From: an uncultured Bacteroidales bacterium
GTDB lineage: Bacteria; Bacteroidota; Bacteroidia; Bacteroidales; FEN-979
NCBI GenBank assembly: GCA_903877385.1
Contig: CAIRDP010000011.1
Coordinates: 1-64,000, forward strand
Reading direction: 5' to 3'
Length of the DNA stretch: 64,000 bases
Shown: positions 1 through 9,000 of the stretch, piece by piece
How the letters are laid out: each line of letters starts with the position of its first letter
Numbering within the stretch: the stretch's first letter is position 1
The notes under the pieces: generated by a model
Databases searched by the model: none
Told to the model about the DNA's origin: nothing
The model's input: the letters and a program-made list of their open reading frames with translations, nothing else
Made by a program: the position numbers and the translations under genes

Positions 1-37
1 ATATGGCCCCCCTCTGGGAGTTGGAAAAAGAAAACGA

Positions 38-88
38 TTCGAAGGCAGCGGATCATGATCCGCTGCCTTCGAACACTCCCCGGAGTGT
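38..88. repeat. Two adjacent perfect inverted repeats, terminator-like
   Basis: Positions 38-73 form a perfect 36-bp palindrome centred between 55 and 56, with half-site TTCGAAGGCAGCGGATCA. It is followed at once by a second inverted repeat at 73-88 (ACACTCC, 2-nt gap, GGAGTGT). On the minus strand the first hairpin is followed by a T-rich run (complement of 22-36), as in an intrinsic terminator; on the plus strand there is no T-run. The simplest reading is the end of a transcription unit lying mostly left of the window. A protein-binding palindrome is also possible. Confidence 0.55.
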
Positions 89-411
89 CAAACAGTTAAC
101 CGTGGCTTAATTATTTTACAGAAAAAAAGTTGCACATCTCATTTTATACTGGATTTACTTCAGTTTAAACAAAGATAGGGTATAAATCCGATTAATGAAA
201 CCCGTTTACTTATCGCGGGAAAATTCTCATGAACGGGCGAGGCAGCCGAGGGAACGCATTGCTGCCATCGTTTATTGACGATAATATTGCGTTTATCCGG
301 GAAAAGGTTACGGAGAATAAATCGGGTTGAATTTTTCGATTTCTATCACCATATTTGTTATCAAAAGAGAGTCATGAGAAAGCTCAGAAACATCATTAAC
401 GAATAAGCTTT
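89..411. other. Intergenic stretch with no convincing gene
   Basis: This 320-bp stretch has no recognisable gene. The best open frame is a 33-codon ATG frame at 229-330 on the plus strand, ending in FIREKVTENKSG. It has no family resemblance I can see, and it may be chance or the remnant of a decayed gene. The right end holds the likely promoter of the next gene. Confidence 0.4.
326..357 (+). promoter_or_regulatory. Putative Bacteroidota-type promoter for the gene at 412
   Basis: GTTG at 326-329 is followed after 20 nt by CATATTTG at 350-357. The Bacteroidota housekeeping consensus is TTTG, about 19 nt, then TAnnTTTG. Each box here has one mismatch. It would give a leader of roughly 48 nt before the ATG at 412. 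Confidence 0.4.
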
Positions 412-693
412 ATGAACAGCAGATGCATCCAGATTGAAATCAGGAAAGACAATACCGAAACGGATCAGGCATTGATAGTAAGTCCTGGAAAAAACTTGGA
501 GATCCTGAAAATCAAATCCGAAAGCATCATTAAGAAAGTCAATATTCAAAATCTGATCGGAAAAGAGGAAATTGAAAAGCCGGTTAATGATCATGTTATC
601 ACCCTTGATTTTTCTTCCAATGGGAGCGATATGCATCTTATAACAATAACACTTGAACAGGATGAACAGACCCGTTCGATTTTAATTTTATAA
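412..693 (+). CDS. Hypothetical protein, 93 aa
   Basis: I do not recognise this 93-residue protein. It is charged and soluble, with no signal peptide or membrane segment, and reads as alternating beta-strand-like and helical stretches (IQIEI, LEILKIKSESIIKKV, VITLDF, HLITITL). The stop codon is 4 nt before the ATG of the next small gene, so the two are probably co-transcribed. A plausible promoter lies 55 nt upstream. The opposite strand also has an open frame here, but the spacing to the next gene and the promoter favour the plus strand. Confidence 0.6.
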   Translation: MNSRCIQIEIRKDNTETDQALIVSPGKNLEILKIKSESIIKKVNIQNLIGKEEIEKPVNDHVITLDFSSNGSDMHLITITLEQDEQTRSILIL

Positions 694-697
694 GTTT

Positions 698-1036
698 ATG
701 AATACGACACAAGTCCTGATTGACCCCGATATCATGGCCCTGCCTGAAACTGCGGCAGTATTCGCGATCTTTTCCTCCTCCATCTGTCGTTTTGTAGGGG
801 AAACCGAAAATTTAAAGCATGCCATGATGGACCTGCAAAAACCTGATTTGCCAAATATCCCTTTACGGCACCTGATGTTATCTAATAAAGTCAAGATCCT
901 TCAGTACCTTCTGCTTGAGGGTTCTACCAAAACGTTCAGGATAGTCAGGAAAGAAGAATGGATCAGTATATACGAGCCATCCGACAGCCTGCATTCATTA
1001 TCCAAGAGTAACAATCTGTCGCAGATTGCGGGATGA
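698..1036 (+). CDS. Hypothetical protein, 112 aa, possibly a degenerate GIY-YIG-like domain
   Basis: The function of this 112-residue protein is not known. Residues about 20-45 (AVFAIF...CRFVGETENLKHAM) weakly resemble the core of GIY-YIG nuclease domains, in which a GIY strand is followed by a YVG/T-x-NL segment. The Tyr residues of both motifs are replaced and the downstream catalytic Arg is not evident, so if the similarity is real the domain is probably inactive. The gene begins 4 nt after the preceding small gene and is likely co-transcribed with it. It ends at a hairpin-containing repeat (1031-1063). The match was made by eye and is only suggestive. Confidence 0.55.
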   Translation: MNTTQVLIDPDIMALPETAAVFAIFSSSICRFVGETENLKHAMMDLQKPDLPNIPLRHLMLSNKVKILQYLLLEGSTKTFRIVRKEEWISIYEPSDSLHSLSKSNNLSQIAG

Positions 1037-1063
1037 GGGCGCTTCGCGCCGATGCGGGATGCG
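1031..1063 (-). repeat. Short hairpin repeat, copy 1 (inverted relative to copy 2)
   Basis: It contains the hairpin GGCGCTTCGCGCC (1038-1050) flanked by GATGCGGGATGCGG. Its reverse complement is nearly the same as the sequence at 2062-2105, so one copy lies on each side of the polyprenyl synthase gene, in opposite orientation. It overlaps the 3' end of the gene at 698-1036. Confidence 0.5.
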
Positions 1064-1065
1064 GA

Positions 1066-2040
1066 TTATTTTTCTCTTTCGGTAGTATAGATCACCAGTT
1101 CATGCAATGCCCGGCGATAATCATTTTCGTGAAAACCCAAAAGGATCTCAAGAGCTTTGGAGCGGTAGTCCAGCATTTTTTCGCGGGCATACTGCAATCC
1201 ACCAGCTTTACTCACCTGTTCAATCAGTTCAGCGACCCTTGCATGATCGTTATGATGATTTTTAACTGTGCTGATGATATGCCGTTTTTCGGTCCGTCCT
1301 GATTTATTCAGCAGGTAAATCAGGGGAAGGGTCATTTTTTGTTCCCTGATATCTGCAGCTCCGGGCTTGCCTGTGGCATTATGCTTCTGGTAATCGAAAA
1401 GGTCGTCCTTGATCTGAAATGCGGTACCGGCAAACTCTCCGAATTGCCACATCTTATCCTGAATTTCGCGGTCATCGGTGGTGCTCGCACAGCCGGTAGC
1501 GCAGCAGGAAGCTATGAGCGAGGCCGTCTTCTTACGTATAATCTCAAAATAAACGTTTTCTTCAATATCCAGCCTGCGGGCCTTTTCAATCTGAAGGAGC
1601 TCGCCTTCGCTCATTTCCCTAACGGCATTCGAAACGATTTTCAGGAGGCGGAATTCATCTTTTTCAAGGGAGACCAGCAGTCCCTTCGAAAGCAGGTAAT
1701 CGCCCACCAGCACTGCTATTTTATTTTTCCACAGGGCATTGATGGAAAAGAAGCCCCGGCGAAGATTTGAATCGTCCACCACATCGTCGTGTACCAGGGT
1801 GGCGGTATGCAGCAGCTCGATCATGGAAGCGGCAGTATAGGTGCTTTCATTGATCTGCCCATGAAGCCCGGCCGAAAGGAAGACAAACATCGGGCGCATC
1901 TGTTTGCCTTTACGTTTCAAAATATATCTCGTGACCGTATCGAGCAGGGGCACCGAGCTCTTCATCGAAGCCATAAAGCTCTTCTCAAAGCTATCAAGCT
2001 CCTCCTTTATCGGTTTTTTTATTTCACTTAATCCGGTCAA
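1066..2040 (-). CDS. ispB: Polyprenyl (octaprenyl-type) diphosphate synthase
   Basis: This is a trans-isoprenyl diphosphate synthase of 324 aa, the normal length for the family. It condenses IPP onto an allylic diphosphate to build the long polyprenyl tail, in Bacteroidota typically that of menaquinone. The first Asp-rich motif DDVVDDSNLRRG lies near residues 89-100 (DDxxD followed by RRG), and the second (KDDLFDY) near 217-223. KGKQMRPMFVFLSAG near 43-57 is the family's N-terminal IPP-binding K/R motif. The protein is cytosolic, all-helical and without a signal peptide. It is transcribed divergently from the radical SAM gene. The chain length, and so the exact symbol, cannot be fixed from sequence; heptaprenyl synthase is the alternative. 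Confidence 0.9.
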   Translation of the reverse strand: MTGLSEIKKPIKEELDSFEKSFMASMKSSVPLLDTVTRYILKRKGKQMRPMFVFLSAGLHGQINESTYTAASMIELLHTATLVHDDVVDDSNLRRGFFSINALWKNKIAVLVGDYLLSKGLLVSLEKDEFRLLKIVSNAVREMSEGELLQIEKARRLDIEENVYFEIIRKKTASLIASCCATGCASTTDDREIQDKMWQFGEFAGTAFQIKDDLFDYQKHNATGKPGAADIREQKMTLPLIYLLNKSGRTEKRHIISTVKNHHNDHARVAELIEQVSKAGGLQYAREKMLDYRSKALEILLGFHENDYRRALHELVIYTTEREK

Positions 2041-2061
2041 TTTTCATGTTTTTTCATACTG

Positions 2062-2105
2062 CATCCTGCATCTGGCGCGAAGCGCCATCATCGGCGCGAA
2101 GCGCT
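2062..2105 (+). repeat. Short hairpin repeat, copy 2, with a tandem hairpin
   Basis: GGCGCGAAGCGCC at 2074-2086 is a perfect 5-bp-stem hairpin. A second near-copy, GGCGCGAAGCGCT, is at 2093-2105. Together with the CTGCATCCTGCATC lead-in, this matches the reverse complement of 1031-1063. It sits in the divergent intergenic region between the polyprenyl synthase and radical SAM genes. It is a REP-like extragenic element of unknown role. Confidence 0.5.
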
Positions 2106-2164
2106 TCATCCGGCCAATAAAAGTAATCATTTTCTGTGTTGCGTGGAATGTCGATAGAAAATAC

Positions 2165-2172
2165 GAATTTTG
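2165..2172 (+). promoter_or_regulatory. Possible -7 promoter element of the radical SAM gene
   Basis: GAATTTTG matches TAnnTTTG at 5 of its 6 fixed positions and lies 18 nt before the ATG at 2191. A GTTG at 2138-2141 could serve as the -33 box, but the 23-nt spacing is longer than usual. Confidence 0.25.
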
Positions 2173-2190
2173 CAATTCGAACCACATACC

Positions 2191-2967
2191 ATGCCATTCC
2201 TGTTTCATGACGTTATTTTCGGGCCTTTACGCAGCCGCCGTCTTGGCCTCTCCCTGGGGATCAACCTTCTTCCCCTTAACAATAAATACTGCTCGTTCAA
2301 TTGTATTTATTGTGAATGCGGATGGACCCCTGCCAAAGCCCGGGAAGGTATGGAGTTGCCCACACGTGAGGAGGTTGCCTCATTTCTGGAACAAAAACTC
2401 AAAGAACTTGTGCTGGAGGACTACCTGCCCGATGCGATCACCTTTGCAGGGAACGGGGAACCAACCCTTCATCCTGAGTTCGGCGGGATCGTGGACGACA
2501 CCATTAGGCTTCGAAACCAATATTCGCCCCATTCCAGGGTGACGGTGCTCAGCAATGCCAGCCGTATTCATGATCCCCTGGTATTTAAGGCCCTCCTGAA
2601 ACTCGATAATAATATCCTGAAGCTGGATGCGGGCACCGAAGAGACTTTCACTGCCATGAACAATCCTGTTGAGGACCTTGATTTTAACAAGATGATCAGC
2701 GGCCTTATGCAATTCAAAGGGAACCTGATCATTCAGACCATGTTCCTCAAAGGTTATGTGAACGGCAGGCTGATCGACAACACCACCGATCTTGAAGTTT
2801 CGGCCTGGATAGAGCAACTGCTGAAAATCCGACCCAAAGCAACCATGATTTACCCTATCGCAAGACATACCCCGGCTAAGGACCTGGAAAAGATCAGCAG
2901 GAGCACCCTGGAAGAAATTGCATTGGAGGCCGGGAAGGAAGGGATAGAGGTGAAAGTCTATGAATGA
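2191..2967 (+). CDS. Radical SAM protein
   Basis: This 258-residue radical SAM enzyme has the cluster motif CSFNCIYC (CxxxCxxC) near residues 32-39, which binds the [4Fe-4S] cluster that cleaves S-adenosylmethionine. The lead-in FGPLRSRRLGLSLGINLLP and the downstream GNGEPTLHPEF (GGEP-like SAM-contact motif) place it in the COG0731-type group of stand-alone Fe-S oxidoreductases, whose substrates are mostly unknown. I chose the ATG at 2191 over an in-frame TTG at 2170 because family members start a few residues before the FGP(V/L)xSRRLG motif. It ends 3 nt before the 25-residue-repeat gene, so the two are probably co-transcribed. Confidence 0.88.
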   Translation: MPFLFHDVIFGPLRSRRLGLSLGINLLPLNNKYCSFNCIYCECGWTPAKAREGMELPTREEVASFLEQKLKELVLEDYLPDAITFAGNGEPTLHPEFGGIVDDTIRLRNQYSPHSRVTVLSNASRIHDPLVFKALLKLDNNILKLDAGTEETFTAMNNPVEDLDFNKMISGLMQFKGNLIIQTMFLKGYVNGRLIDNTTDLEVSAWIEQLLKIRPKATMIYPIARHTPAKDLEKISRSTLEEIALEAGKEGIEVKVYE

Positions 2968-2970
2968 AAG

Positions 2971-3375
2971 ATGTACATGATAATCTATCCTCCAAAAATA
3001 TGGCTGGCCTTTGGCGAAACGATCAGGGGAAACAAAGAAATCCTTGAATGGCTGCTTAAAAACGGGTATCCCGAACTGGCGGTTTTATCGAGCGCGGTAA
3101 AGGGAAGCGAAGAAGCCACTGGATGGCTGATCAAAAACGGGTATCCCCAGATTGCCGCCCTTGACGCTGCCATTGATGAAGACGATAAAGCTTACCAGTG
3201 GCTTCACGCGAACAATTATGACTTTTTTATAGTTTTTGCAGATGCCTGTCACGGAGCAACCGCTGCAATACAGTGGTTCCGGCAGAACAAGCTCGAAGCC
3301 ATCCTGGTGATTGCCTTAAAGATCAAGGAACTCAGGGATAATACCACCTACGATTACCATAAGATGCATTTTTAA
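2971..3375 (+). CDS. Hypothetical protein of four tandem 25-residue helical repeats
   Basis: This 134-residue cytosolic protein is built almost entirely of four consecutive 25-residue repeats starting near residue 20. Repeat 1 begins GNKEILEWLLKNGYPELA, repeat 2 GSEEATGWLIKNGYPQIA, repeat 3 EDDKAYQWLHANNYDFFI and repeat 4 GATAAIQWFRQNKLEAIL. The pattern (x-x-x-x-A-x-x-W-L-x-x-N-G-Y) suggests two short helices per repeat, like a compact ankyrin or other alpha-solenoid, but it is not a standard ankyrin consensus. Such solenoids usually bind proteins; no catalytic motif is seen. It starts 3 nt after the radical SAM gene and may act with it. Confidence 0.7.
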   Translation: MYMIIYPPKIWLAFGETIRGNKEILEWLLKNGYPELAVLSSAVKGSEEATGWLIKNGYPQIAALDAAIDEDDKAYQWLHANNYDFFIVFADACHGATAAIQWFRQNKLEAILVIALKIKELRDNTTYDYHKMHF

Positions 3376-3397
3376 TTGTAATAAGCGAAGCACATCG

Positions 3398-5116
3398 CTA
3401 ATAGGTAATTCCTGTAATCCTGAATTCCGTGCGGCGGTTGGCCTGGTGTTCGGCTTCGGTACAACCAATACCGGCTTCGCAGTTGCAGTGATTGATCAAC
3501 TGTGATTTGCCGTAACCTCTGGCTGTCAGCCTTGAAGGATCTATGCCCTGTTTTATCAAATAATTCACCACCGATTCGGCCCTTCTCTGCGAAAGAAGTT
3601 CATTGTATTCAACAGAGCCCCGGCAGTCGGTATGGGATCCGATCTCAACACTTACAGGGTATTCCTTAAGGATGCTGATGAGGCTGTCGAGGGAATGCTC
3701 AGCGTCCTTGCGGATGTTCCATTTGTCGAAATCATAATAGATATTTTCAATGCGGTAGGTTTTCCCGACAGCCAGGGAAGGGGGAATGGGTTTTGGCAAT
3801 TCGGCAGCGATGGGAGGAGGCTTTGGGGGTTCAGCTTCAGGCGGCTTTACCACGAAACAATAAATATCATCACTGCCTGAACCTCCCGGCCGGTTTGAGC
3901 TGAAGGTCCCTGAAAGCCCTCCGGGCCATTGCATGAATGCAAAATCATCGCAGGATGAATTCAGTGGCTGCCCCAGGTTAACAGGCGGCTCCCATTTTCC
4001 CCCGGTCTTTTTTGCCAAAAAAATATCCAGCCCGCCAAAACCGGGATGACCGTCGGAGGCAAAATAAAGATCCCCGTTCTCAGCTAAAAAAGGGAACATC
4101 TCATTGCCTTCGGTATTTACCGGTTTCCCAAGGTTAACAGGTGAACTCCAGCCATTCGCCACGCGGGTGCATGAACAGATATCGGTGCCCCCGCATCCGC
4201 CTTCCATATCAGAAACAAAATAAAGTGTATTGCCATCAGCCGAAAGTGCAGGGTGCCCAACAGAATATTTATCGCTGTTGAGGAAAAAGGGTTCCGGCCT
4301 TGTCCATTTCCCGTCTTTTTTCACAGCATGATAGATTTTGAGCAGGTGGGTGCGGATAAGCCCTGAATCGTGACGACCTATGTCGTTCATTTCGATGGTC
4401 CTGTTTATAAAGACTTCATCCATTGTTTTATTAAAGCAGAGAGGCCCGTCGTGGTACGACTGGTTAAAAACCTGAGGGCCTTCGGAAGCTTTGCCGAATT
4501 CAAAGGAGTTGCTGCCGGATTGAAGAACCGGGGCAGTGTAAATCCTCAGGTAACTGTTGCCCGTCCAGCCGTAAGCCTGTTCCACGGTTCCGGCAATCCT
4601 GTCGCTTGCAAAAAACAACTGTCCCCCGGCAAGCGTGGCTGCAAAATCCGACTGGGGCGAATTGAGTTCCCCTGCATTCCTGATTTCAAAACCAGGTTTC
4701 CGTTTTTGCCAGGCCGTGGCCGAATCGCAAAAAGCCGCATTGATCCTGCCGCGGGGGTTCAGAGGTTCGAGTGAATCGAATTTTAAAAATGCTGCCTTAG
4801 CCCGGGTATAATCCCCGCAGGATCTCCGGCAGCAGGCCAGGTAAAACCAATCCATGGGGTCTTTGCTGCCGAGGCTGATGGTTTTCAAATACCAGTCCAT
4901 GGCTTCTTCCAGCCGATTCTGCCTGCGGTAACATTCGGCCAGCAACTGGGATGCCTCCCTGCGGCTGGAGGAATCAGCTTTTGCAAAAGATTTATCAAGC
5001 AGGATAATGGCATGGGCGTAATTATACAACAGCATCTCCTGCCGGGCCTGCCTGATCTGGCCTGAGAGATCGAGGCAGATCATAAGAGATAATATGGCAA
5101 GAAGAATATTTTTCAT
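3398..5116 (-). CDS. TPR / beta-propeller / OmpA-domain envelope protein (PorE-like architecture)
   Basis: This 572-residue protein has an N-terminal signal peptide (about 1-19). TPR-like helical repeats follow at about 25-125. A PD40/WD40-type beta-propeller runs from about 150 to 410, with repeated blade motifs such as HPALSADGNTLYFVSD and MFPFLAENGDLYFASDG. A proline-rich linker (about 425-445) leads to a C-terminal OmpA peptidoglycan-binding domain (about 455-572). That domain has IGSHTDCRGSVEYNELLSQR and a final NRRTEF, supplying the Asp and Arg that contact diaminopimelate in OmpA-like domains. The domain order matches PorE, a T9SS accessory protein that links the secretion machine to peptidoglycan. 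It is the last gene of the adhesin operon, 8 nt after the second PorP/SprF gene. I infer that it anchors the SprF/adhesin complex to the cell wall. Confidence 0.88.
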   Translation of the reverse strand: MKNILLAILSLMICLDLSGQIRQARQEMLLYNYAHAIILLDKSFAKADSSSRREASQLLAECYRRQNRLEEAMDWYLKTISLGSKDPMDWFYLACCRRSCGDYTRAKAAFLKFDSLEPLNPRGRINAAFCDSATAWQKRKPGFEIRNAGELNSPQSDFAATLAGGQLFFASDRIAGTVEQAYGWTGNSYLRIYTAPVLQSGSNSFEFGKASEGPQVFNQSYHDGPLCFNKTMDEVFINRTIEMNDIGRHDSGLIRTHLLKIYHAVKKDGKWTRPEPFFLNSDKYSVGHPALSADGNTLYFVSDMEGGCGGTDICSCTRVANGWSSPVNLGKPVNTEGNEMFPFLAENGDLYFASDGHPGFGGLDIFLAKKTGGKWEPPVNLGQPLNSSCDDFAFMQWPGGLSGTFSSNRPGGSGSDDIYCFVVKPPEAEPPKPPPIAAELPKPIPPSLAVGKTYRIENIYYDFDKWNIRKDAEHSLDSLISILKEYPVSVEIGSHTDCRGSVEYNELLSQRRAESVVNYLIKQGIDPSRLTARGYGKSQLINHCNCEAGIGCTEAEHQANRRTEFRITGITY

Positions 5117-5124
5117 ACTAATAT

Positions 5125-6081
5125 TTAAAAATATCTCGGGCTCAGCATCCGTGTTTTAAACAGTCCAATATCGTACCCGATCCGGATTTCATGCGAGCCC
5201 CGGTTATTTCCCCTGAGGGCATTGAACCATATGTCGTAGCTGTAGCCCAGCGACAGGCCTTTGTAAACCACCAGTTCCATCAGCAGGCAAAAGGCATTAT
5301 CGGTGCGGTATGAAGCGCCTAAAGTGATTATGTCGATGAAACGGATACGGGCGCTGAAGTCGGCCTGAAGGGGGGAATTTTTAACATATTTCAGAAGCAC
5401 CGAGGGCATTAATTGTACATTCCCCGAAAGCGGGATCATCCCTCCCCCTATAAAATAATAGGTTCTCAGCAGTCGGGTGAAGCTGTCCTGCCCGCCGGGG
5501 GCTGAACTTGAAACAAGCATCTGGTTTTGCAGAAGATGTTTTGCCGACACCCCTGCATAATAGTTTTTTGCATAATAATAGATCCCGAAATCAGCATCGG
5601 GGACGACCTTATTTACCGCCTGGCCCGAAAGTGCGGGATCTGCTGCATCCTTGGGATTAAGGGCATTCCAGTTGACATCGTAATACTTGATCCCGGCCGA
5701 GATGCCAAACGAGAGTTTTGAAGCCGGGAAAAGGATACGATAGGCAAAGGTACCCATCAGGTTGTAATCGACCGTAGGCCCAAGTTGGTCCATATACACA
5801 TACATCCCCAGCCCGAGGTGCTGGTTCGGCAAAGGAGTATGGGCGGTAAGACAAAGTGTTTTGGGCGCTCCCTGCACTCCCACCCACTGAAACCTGCCAA
5901 GCATGTCAATGGAAAGTCCATCATGGCTGCCGGCGTAAGCGGGGTTAAACTCAAGCTTGGTATACATATACTGTGTGAACAGCGCATCCTGCTGGGCGAA
6001 CAGAAGCGCCGGGAAAAAAACAAGAAACAGTATGAGCGCTTTTTTCAAGATTCCGTTATTATTAATTGCATTCAGCTTCAT
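5125..6081 (-). CDS. PorP/SprF family T9SS outer-membrane protein (second copy)
   Basis: This 318-residue protein has a signal peptide ending LLFAQ, followed by the family hallmark QQDALFTQYMYTKLEFNPAYAGS. The remainder looks like amphipathic strands of an outer-membrane barrel (GLGMYVYMDQLGP, SFGISAGIKYYDV, RIGYDIG). PorP/SprF proteins help T9SS cargo of type B reach or stay on the surface; SprF is needed for SprB secretion in Flavobacterium johnsoniae. I chose the ATG at 6081 because it overlaps the upstream stop as ATGA, a normal coupled start. A longer frame beginning at 6108 is possible but would overlap more. It is probably the partner of the 6078-9671 protein. Confidence 0.9.
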   Translation of the reverse strand: MKLNAINNNGILKKALILFLVFFPALLFAQQDALFTQYMYTKLEFNPAYAGSHDGLSIDMLGRFQWVGVQGAPKTLCLTAHTPLPNQHLGLGMYVYMDQLGPTVDYNLMGTFAYRILFPASKLSFGISAGIKYYDVNWNALNPKDAADPALSGQAVNKVVPDADFGIYYYAKNYYAGVSAKHLLQNQMLVSSSAPGGQDSFTRLLRTYYFIGGGMIPLSGNVQLMPSVLLKYVKNSPLQADFSARIRFIDIITLGASYRTDNAFCLLMELVVYKGLSLGYSYDIWFNALRGNNRGSHEIRIGYDIGLFKTRMLSPRYF

Positions 6082-9000
6082 TTTGAACTGTCGCGGATAA
6101 ACACCCATCCGCTGCGGCTGCCAAGGTCTTTAATGTTGAGTATATAATAGTAAGTGCCTTCGGGCAGGTGCTCGCCTTTATCGTTGGTCCCGTCCCAGGA
6201 TACTGCTGCATTATCGTACCGTTCAAAACTTCTCACCCTCACCCCCCATCGTGTGAAGATCTGAACCGAGTTATCAGGATAATTCTCTATGCAATCAATG
6301 ATGAATTTATCGTTAAGCCCGTCACCATTGGGTGTTATGACATTATGCACGAGGATGCACTCTTCGGTCGGAGGAGGTGGTGGTGGCGGGGGTGGAGGCG
6401 GAGGCGGAGACTTTTTCACCCTGACCCTCACACTGTCGGTACCTTTGCATATTGTTTTGTTGTCGCTTATCCTCAAAATAAAAACAGTATCGGCTGTAAG
6501 CATGGTTGTTTCGGGGCTGATCACTGCCGGATTAACAAGCAGGGTCGAAGGTTCCCAGCTGTAGGAATAGTCTCCTGAGCCGCCCAGGGCCGTTCCCGTA
6601 AGGGTGGTGGATGTGCTGTCGGGGATCAGCTGGTCGGGGCCGGCATCAACACTTATTCCGGTATAAACATTGATGGTAAGGCTGCTCACAATCGTTGAGT
6701 CCTGGCAGGGAGGATTACCTTTGACCTCAAGGCTCAGTATCACATTGCCGCTCTCGTCGGGGGCGGGGGTATAGGTGGGATTAAGGCCTGTTTCCCCTGT
6801 AAGAATGCCTTTCCCGTTGCCGGTCCAAAAGATTTGTGAATAATTAAGTGCACTGGCATCACTTACCGTGAAAGGGGTTCCGCCACAAATGACTCCTCCT
6901 GTTCCCGCCGAAGCCGAAGGTCCTTTGCCCAGGGTCAGTACCATTGAATCTTCAGCAGCTTCGCAGGGAGCCAGCGGTGATGCAAACAGGAACAGCACGA
7001 CCTGCCCATTCAGGATGTCATCCGCCGAAGGCGAATATACAGGATGCAATACATAGCTATCGCTGAAAGTGCCGCTGCCGCTGGTAGTCCATTGCAATCC
7101 ATTATAATTGACTGCGGATGAGGTGCTGAGAAGATAGCTGGCTCCCCCGCAAATACTACCGTTGTTCCCTGCATCGGCTCGGGGTTTTGCATTATATACC
7201 AGGGTGAGCTCAGAGCTGTCGTCGGCACAGGGAGAAAAAGCATGTGCCACAAGAGTTAAGCGCAGCAAGCCCGTATCTGCTGCAGCCGGATAATAAACAG
7301 GGTCCAGGGCAGCAGGATCCGAGAAAGTTCCCTGCCCTCCTGAATGCCATTGCAGGCTGCTGTAATTCACCGCGGTCGTTCCTTTTATTGTAAATGGAGA
7401 ACCCTCGCAAAGTGTATCGCCAGGTCCGGCATTAACGCTTACAGCCTGATGCAGAGTAAGGAGAAAAGGCGGTGAGGACGCTCCCGGGCCGCAACCGTTT
7501 TCAGTGTAAACGCTGAATGTTCCGGAAGATGTGCCAGGGGGGATGTCAACAATAATTGCATGGGTCCCAAGACCTGTTTCAACAAGTATTCCCGGCGGAA
7601 TTCTCCAGGTATAGGTATCAGCTCCGCTCACCGGGGCAATGCTGTACTGAACCCCGTATATTCCGCTGCATAAAGGTGAAGGTCCGGCAATCGGCCCTGC
7701 AGGACCGGGAGTACCTGTAACATTGACATCGATGGTACCGTAGCCCCCCGGTAAACAGCCGTCCTCGTTTGTGAATGTAACACTAACCGTATTATTGCCA
7801 AGGGCGATCCAGTTTATAAAAACCGAGCTGCTGCCCTGGCCCGAGATGATAAGGCCCCCGGGGCTCACAACCCAATGGTAATTGAGCATTCCCGGCTGAG
7901 TAGTATAATTATGCAAACCCGAATTCTCACATACGTAGGCAGGACCGCTCACTTCGGGAAGCACCACAGGCTTGATCGTAGCGACTACCGGCGTGCGGGA
8001 GGGGCTGTAGCAGGCTCCCGAACTGTCCCTGGCCTGGGCATAATAGGTCTTTGTTGCGTAAAGGAAAGGGGTAATAAAGCTTGTGCTGCCGCTGAGCAGA
8101 AGAGTACCTCCGCTTATGGAGTCGTACCAGTCGGCAGTGCCTCCTGCCTGAACTATGGCACGCAATAAAACTTCCCCGGGGCCGCAACGGCTTGAATCAA
8201 TCCCTACGGCATCGGGGATTCCTGTATGAAATACCGCGGTGAACAAGGCCGAACTGGTACTGCTGTACCACCAGGTGTTGATCATTTTATCGTGACAGTC
8301 GGCCTGGTTATATCCCCAGGGATGACAGCCCGGGTAGCCGGGCATAGTTCCGGGAGTGCAGCCGCTGAGGTTCACCGACTGGGGGGCAACAGGACACAAG
8401 CCCGAGATTAAAAGCTGCGAATCATCCCAGTAGGTATCGGGGACCATGGTGGAGCTGCCGGCCGGCCTTATCAGAGAAATAACGTAACCGTCGGGGTTTC
8501 TTTCCTGGTCCCAGATGGGCAGGTTGGTAAGCCCGTTCACGTAATTCAGGGTAACGGTGACCATTGTAAGATCAGGCACCTGGTTTCCCTGTCCGTCGAG
8601 TCCGCTCCAGGGTATATCATTGGTTCCGGCCGCAACCGGGACATAGAAATCAAGCGTGGTTGCGGGCGCCCCGTAAGGAAGGGAGATGGTTACTTCAAGA
8701 GTTCCTGCCTTGTTTACGTTTACCACGATCTGTTTCTCAGGACTGCATGGAGGATAGGCAGGATCTTCGATCATATAGGGTGAACCTGTGATCTGCCCGT
8801 AAACTCCGTTGGGATATACCGGGATGTCGGGGTTATTAAGGAACACCTTGTACTTTGCAATACCCGGAAATGTAGTATACGTATTCAGGTTGACGGACCT
8901 CCTGTCGTTGATGAAATTCCCTGTATTGAAACATCCCCAGGGGTTACAGAAGATCGTGACAGCGCCCACATGGGCATTGCTGAAAGCCAGTTTCGTCACT

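Noticed and set aside
361-636. 91-codon minus-strand frame opposite the first small gene
   Set aside because: The plus-strand gene has better support from its promoter and its 4-nt spacing to the next gene; the minus frame has no family features.
1904-2542. 212-codon plus-strand frame across the polyprenyl synthase start and radical SAM gene
   Set aside because: It lies in the wrong frame relative to the radical SAM gene and antisense to the synthase; both of those have clear catalytic motifs.
3384-3399. Hairpin AGCGA/TCGCT between the convergent genes as an operon terminator
   Set aside because: Only a 5-bp stem, it overlaps the stop codon of the OmpA-domain gene and has no directly adjacent T-run.
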